From assembly GCA_963734295.1 (NCBI GenBank), contig CAVTGS010000035.1, forward strand, positions 139,327 through 203,326: 64,000 bases of DNA, written 5' to 3'. Below the pieces are notes generated by a model. The model worked only from the letters and a program-made list of their open reading frames with translations, was not told where the DNA came from and made no database searches. Position numbers and translations under genes: made by a program. Positions within the stretch are counted from its first letter, which is position 1; each line of letters starts with the position of its first letter. This DNA comes from JAEUMW01 sp963734295 (lineage in GTDB: Bacteria > Pseudomonadota > Gammaproteobacteria > Burkholderiales > JAEUMW01). Of this stretch, positions 62,613-64,000 are shown piece after piece.

Positions 62613-62846
62613 ATGACGAGCATGAACTGGCAAGAGCGAGTCTCCGTGAATCCTGCCGTGCGCAGCGGCAAGCCCTGCATCAAGGGTACGCGGATTGCTG
62701 TGTACGACGTGCTGGAGTACCTGGCCGGTGGGATGACCGAGGACCAGATCCTGGTTGATTTCCCGGACCTCACCCGCGACGACATTCGTGCCTGCCTCGG
62801 GTTCGCTGCCGCTCGTGAGCGACGCTTGGCCAACTCCGTGGTGTGA
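62613..62846 (+). CDS. DUF433 domain protein, VapB-like antitoxin
   Basis: A 77-residue three-helix DNA-binding-like protein: RVSVNPAVRSGKPCIKGTRI, VYDVLEYLAGGMTEDQILVD and FPDLTRDDIRACLGFAAARE. DUF433 proteins are commonly antitoxins to DUF5615 PIN-like toxins, and one follows with a 4-base GTGA overlap. Confidence 0.85.
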   Translation: MTSMNWQERVSVNPAVRSGKPCIKGTRIAVYDVLEYLAGGMTEDQILVDFPDLTRDDIRACLGFAAARERRLANSVV

Positions 62847-63192
62847 AGATTCTCTTCGACGAGAATCTGAGTCCCGCGCTGGTCTCGGGTTAGCTGTCGT
62901 GTACCCCGGCAGCACTCACGTCAGGGAGGTCGATCTGCGTGGCGCCCCGGATTCTCTGATCTGGGAGTACGCCCGTACTCAGGGTTTCGCGATTGCTTCC
63001 AAGGACACCGACTTCCGAGAGCGCAGCTTCGTTCAAGGGTTCCCTCCGACGGTCATCTGGCTCGATGTCGGCAACGCCGGAACGGCGCAGATCGCGGCAT
63101 TGCTTCGCAGCGAGCGCCAGCAGGTAGAGCGCTTCGAGCAGTCGGCCGATGCATCGCTTCTCATCCTCTCAATCGGCGCCCGTGCGGTCTAG
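62843..63192 (+). pseudogene. DUF5615 PIN-like toxin, frameshifted near the start
   Basis: A PIN-like/Mut7-C nuclease of about 116 codons. The first 16 residues (VKILFDENLSPALVSG, GTG at 62843) end at a stop. One base is missing near 62888-62892, after which the rest follows: LAVVYPGSTHVREVDLRGAP, IASKDTDFRERSF and VIWLDVGNAGTAQIAALLRS. The span is two over a multiple of three. Acidic residues of the active site (FDEN, SKDTDF) remain. Confidence 0.78.
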
Positions 63193-63199
63193 AGGGCGC

Positions 63200-63610
63200 A
63201 TGATCTCGCTGACGAAGCAGCGTAGCCGTCGTCTCAGGAAGAAGCTCCGTGTCGGGGAGTTTCAGGAGTTGGGGTTCGCAGTGTCCTTCGAACTTCGCGC
63301 GGGGCTTGGTGAGATCGAACTCATTGCCTCCTGGGACGCATTCATCCTGGAAGCGGTTGAAGCGAACGGGCTCGCTTACGGCGGTGGGACGAACGGCTTC
63401 GTGACGTCCTGGGGTCGCGGATCTGCGACCGAGACGCATCGAGAGGCCATTCGATTGTGGTTTACCGTGCGAACGGAGGTGGAGTCAGTCGAGGTTGAAT
63501 CGCTTGAGGACGTTTGGCACGATGGTGGGGAGGAGAATGCGCTTAACAATCGCTTGCTACACCCCGCGTGGCTCGGTGCGCCACATATTCAGCATGCGAA
63601 AGGCCAATGA
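63200..63610 (+). CDS. YggL family protein (DUF469)
   Basis: A 136-residue protein. It matches E. coli YggL along its length: QRSRRLRKKLRVGEFQELGF, the acidic helix WDAFILEAVEANGL, YGGGTNGFVTSWGRGS and a terminal SLEDVWHD, followed by about 28 extra residues. YggL is known to bind the 50S ribosomal subunit. GAGGG at 63192-63196 precedes the ATG. Its stop overlaps the BrnA-like start (ATGA), so the two are coupled, an unusual context for YggL. Confidence 0.8.
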   Translation: MISLTKQRSRRLRKKLRVGEFQELGFAVSFELRAGLGEIELIASWDAFILEAVEANGLAYGGGTNGFVTSWGRGSATETHREAIRLWFTVRTEVESVEVESLEDVWHDGGEENALNNRLLHPAWLGAPHIQHAKGQ

Positions 63611-63915
63611 CCGTGAGAAAACCCGCCTCGCGCCGTACCTCGAAGTCTGACCTGGCTCGCGTGGATGCGCACCGGATCAAGGCCGCCGAGTACAAGGAAC
63701 TACCGGAACTCACCGACGAAATGCTTGCTTGCGCGGTGGTCAGGAAGGGTGGTCGTCCCCGTTCGCCCAACCCACGACAAGTCATCTCCCTGCGATTGCC
63801 AGCCGATGTCATTGCGGGTTGGCGCGCTACTGGCCCCGGGTGGCAGACGCGCATGGCCGAACGCCTGAGCAAGGTCACTGGCGGCACGCCAAGAGGGAAA
63901 CCTAGCCGCGGTTGA
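63607..63915 (+). CDS. BrnA-like antitoxin
   Basis: A 102-residue protein of the BrnA family: KSDLARVDAHRIKAAEYKEL with PELTDEMLA, then GRPRSPNPRQVISLRLPADV and WRATGPGWQTRMAERL, the ribbon-helix-helix part. BrnA normally follows a BrnT RNase toxin, but no BrnT is present. The upstream gene that overlaps it is YggL-like. The start ATG at 63607 overlaps the preceding stop. Confidence 0.85.
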   Translation: MTVRKPASRRTSKSDLARVDAHRIKAAEYKELPELTDEMLACAVVRKGGRPRSPNPRQVISLRLPADVIAGWRATGPGWQTRMAERLSKVTGGTPRGKPSRG

Positions 63916-64000
63916 AGAACCCCTCGGGCGCCGCGCTCCTGCGTTTCGCTGCGGCAGGGGATTGCCGCGCTGCTGCCGCGGGCTTCCAGTCCCTCGCCAA

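Noticed and set aside
1..64000. CRISPR arrays, tRNA, rRNA or prophage genes
   Set aside because: No regularly spaced repeats, tRNA-like cloverleaf segments, rRNA segments, or phage structural genes were recognised on either strand.

Overview
The window is about 66% G+C by eye and reads as a chromosomal segment of a betaproteobacterium, probably an unclassified Burkholderiales or Nitrosomonadales lineage. The grounds are the gene families (tripartite tricarboxylate transporter, betaproteobacterial DUF3106, DUF3619 and RpoE set, ilvIHC-psd-pssA-leuA order, valS, pepA-holC, lptFG). I see no rRNA, tRNA, CRISPR array or prophage.

Layout. 1-6.8 kb: a TerC/YjbE membrane protein behind a possible Mn2+ riboswitch tail, a universal stress protein, a complete TctCBA carboxylate transporter, a broken cytidylate-kinase-like/BON gene and a formyl-CoA transferase-like enzyme. 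7-16.5 kb: PP2C phosphatase, FHA protein, metallo-beta-lactamase phosphodiesterase, a GAF-GspE/PilB ATPase, a GAF-HD-GYP c-di-GMP phosphodiesterase, a sigma54-driven type IV pilin and a multiply frameshifted pilin/O-antigen ligase. 16.5-24.4 kb: soxYZB and moaC (minus strand), then a BepA-like protease, a Ser/Thr kinase fused to a cyclic-nucleotide domain, a TusA-like protein, a GST and Hsp15.

24.4-28.4 kb is a decayed accessory island. It holds a C-terminal scrap of a PhoPQ-activated (PqaA) protein, a TIR-NACHT-FGE conflict protein whose last 45 codons look like the variable region of a diversity-generating retroelement (DGR), hairpins, a PIN toxin/antitoxin pair, and a reverse-transcriptase fragment on the opposite strand. 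28.4-50.3 kb is housekeeping: MFS exporter, valS, a two-component system with a small secreted protein, a secreted metalloprotease, holC-pepA, lptFG, RDD/DUF3106/DUF3619/rpoE, ilvIHC, psd, pssA and leuA.

50.5-58.5 kb looks like C1 metabolism. Three genes resemble tetrahydromethanopterin/methanofuran-linked families (MfnB, DUF447, DUF6513 pterin-binding protein), next to a RibD-type reductase, an AcoR-like sigma54 activator, and quinoprotein-relay genes (SoxYZ-like carrier, zinc metallohydrolase). With soxYZB this suggests a methylotroph or C1-oxidiser that can also use reduced sulfur. 58.7-64 kb is a mobile/toxin-antitoxin region: an IS110-family element with 12-bp inverted repeats and a large downstream hairpin, a TumE-type pair, a lower-GC secreted trypsin-like protease, a DUF433/DUF5615 pair and a YggL/BrnA pair.

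Caution: at least 15 genes carry one or more apparent single-base frameshifts, including the essential valS (two) and holC. Many of these are more likely sequence errors than true pseudogenes. I give the full gene span in each case and state where the frame changes.
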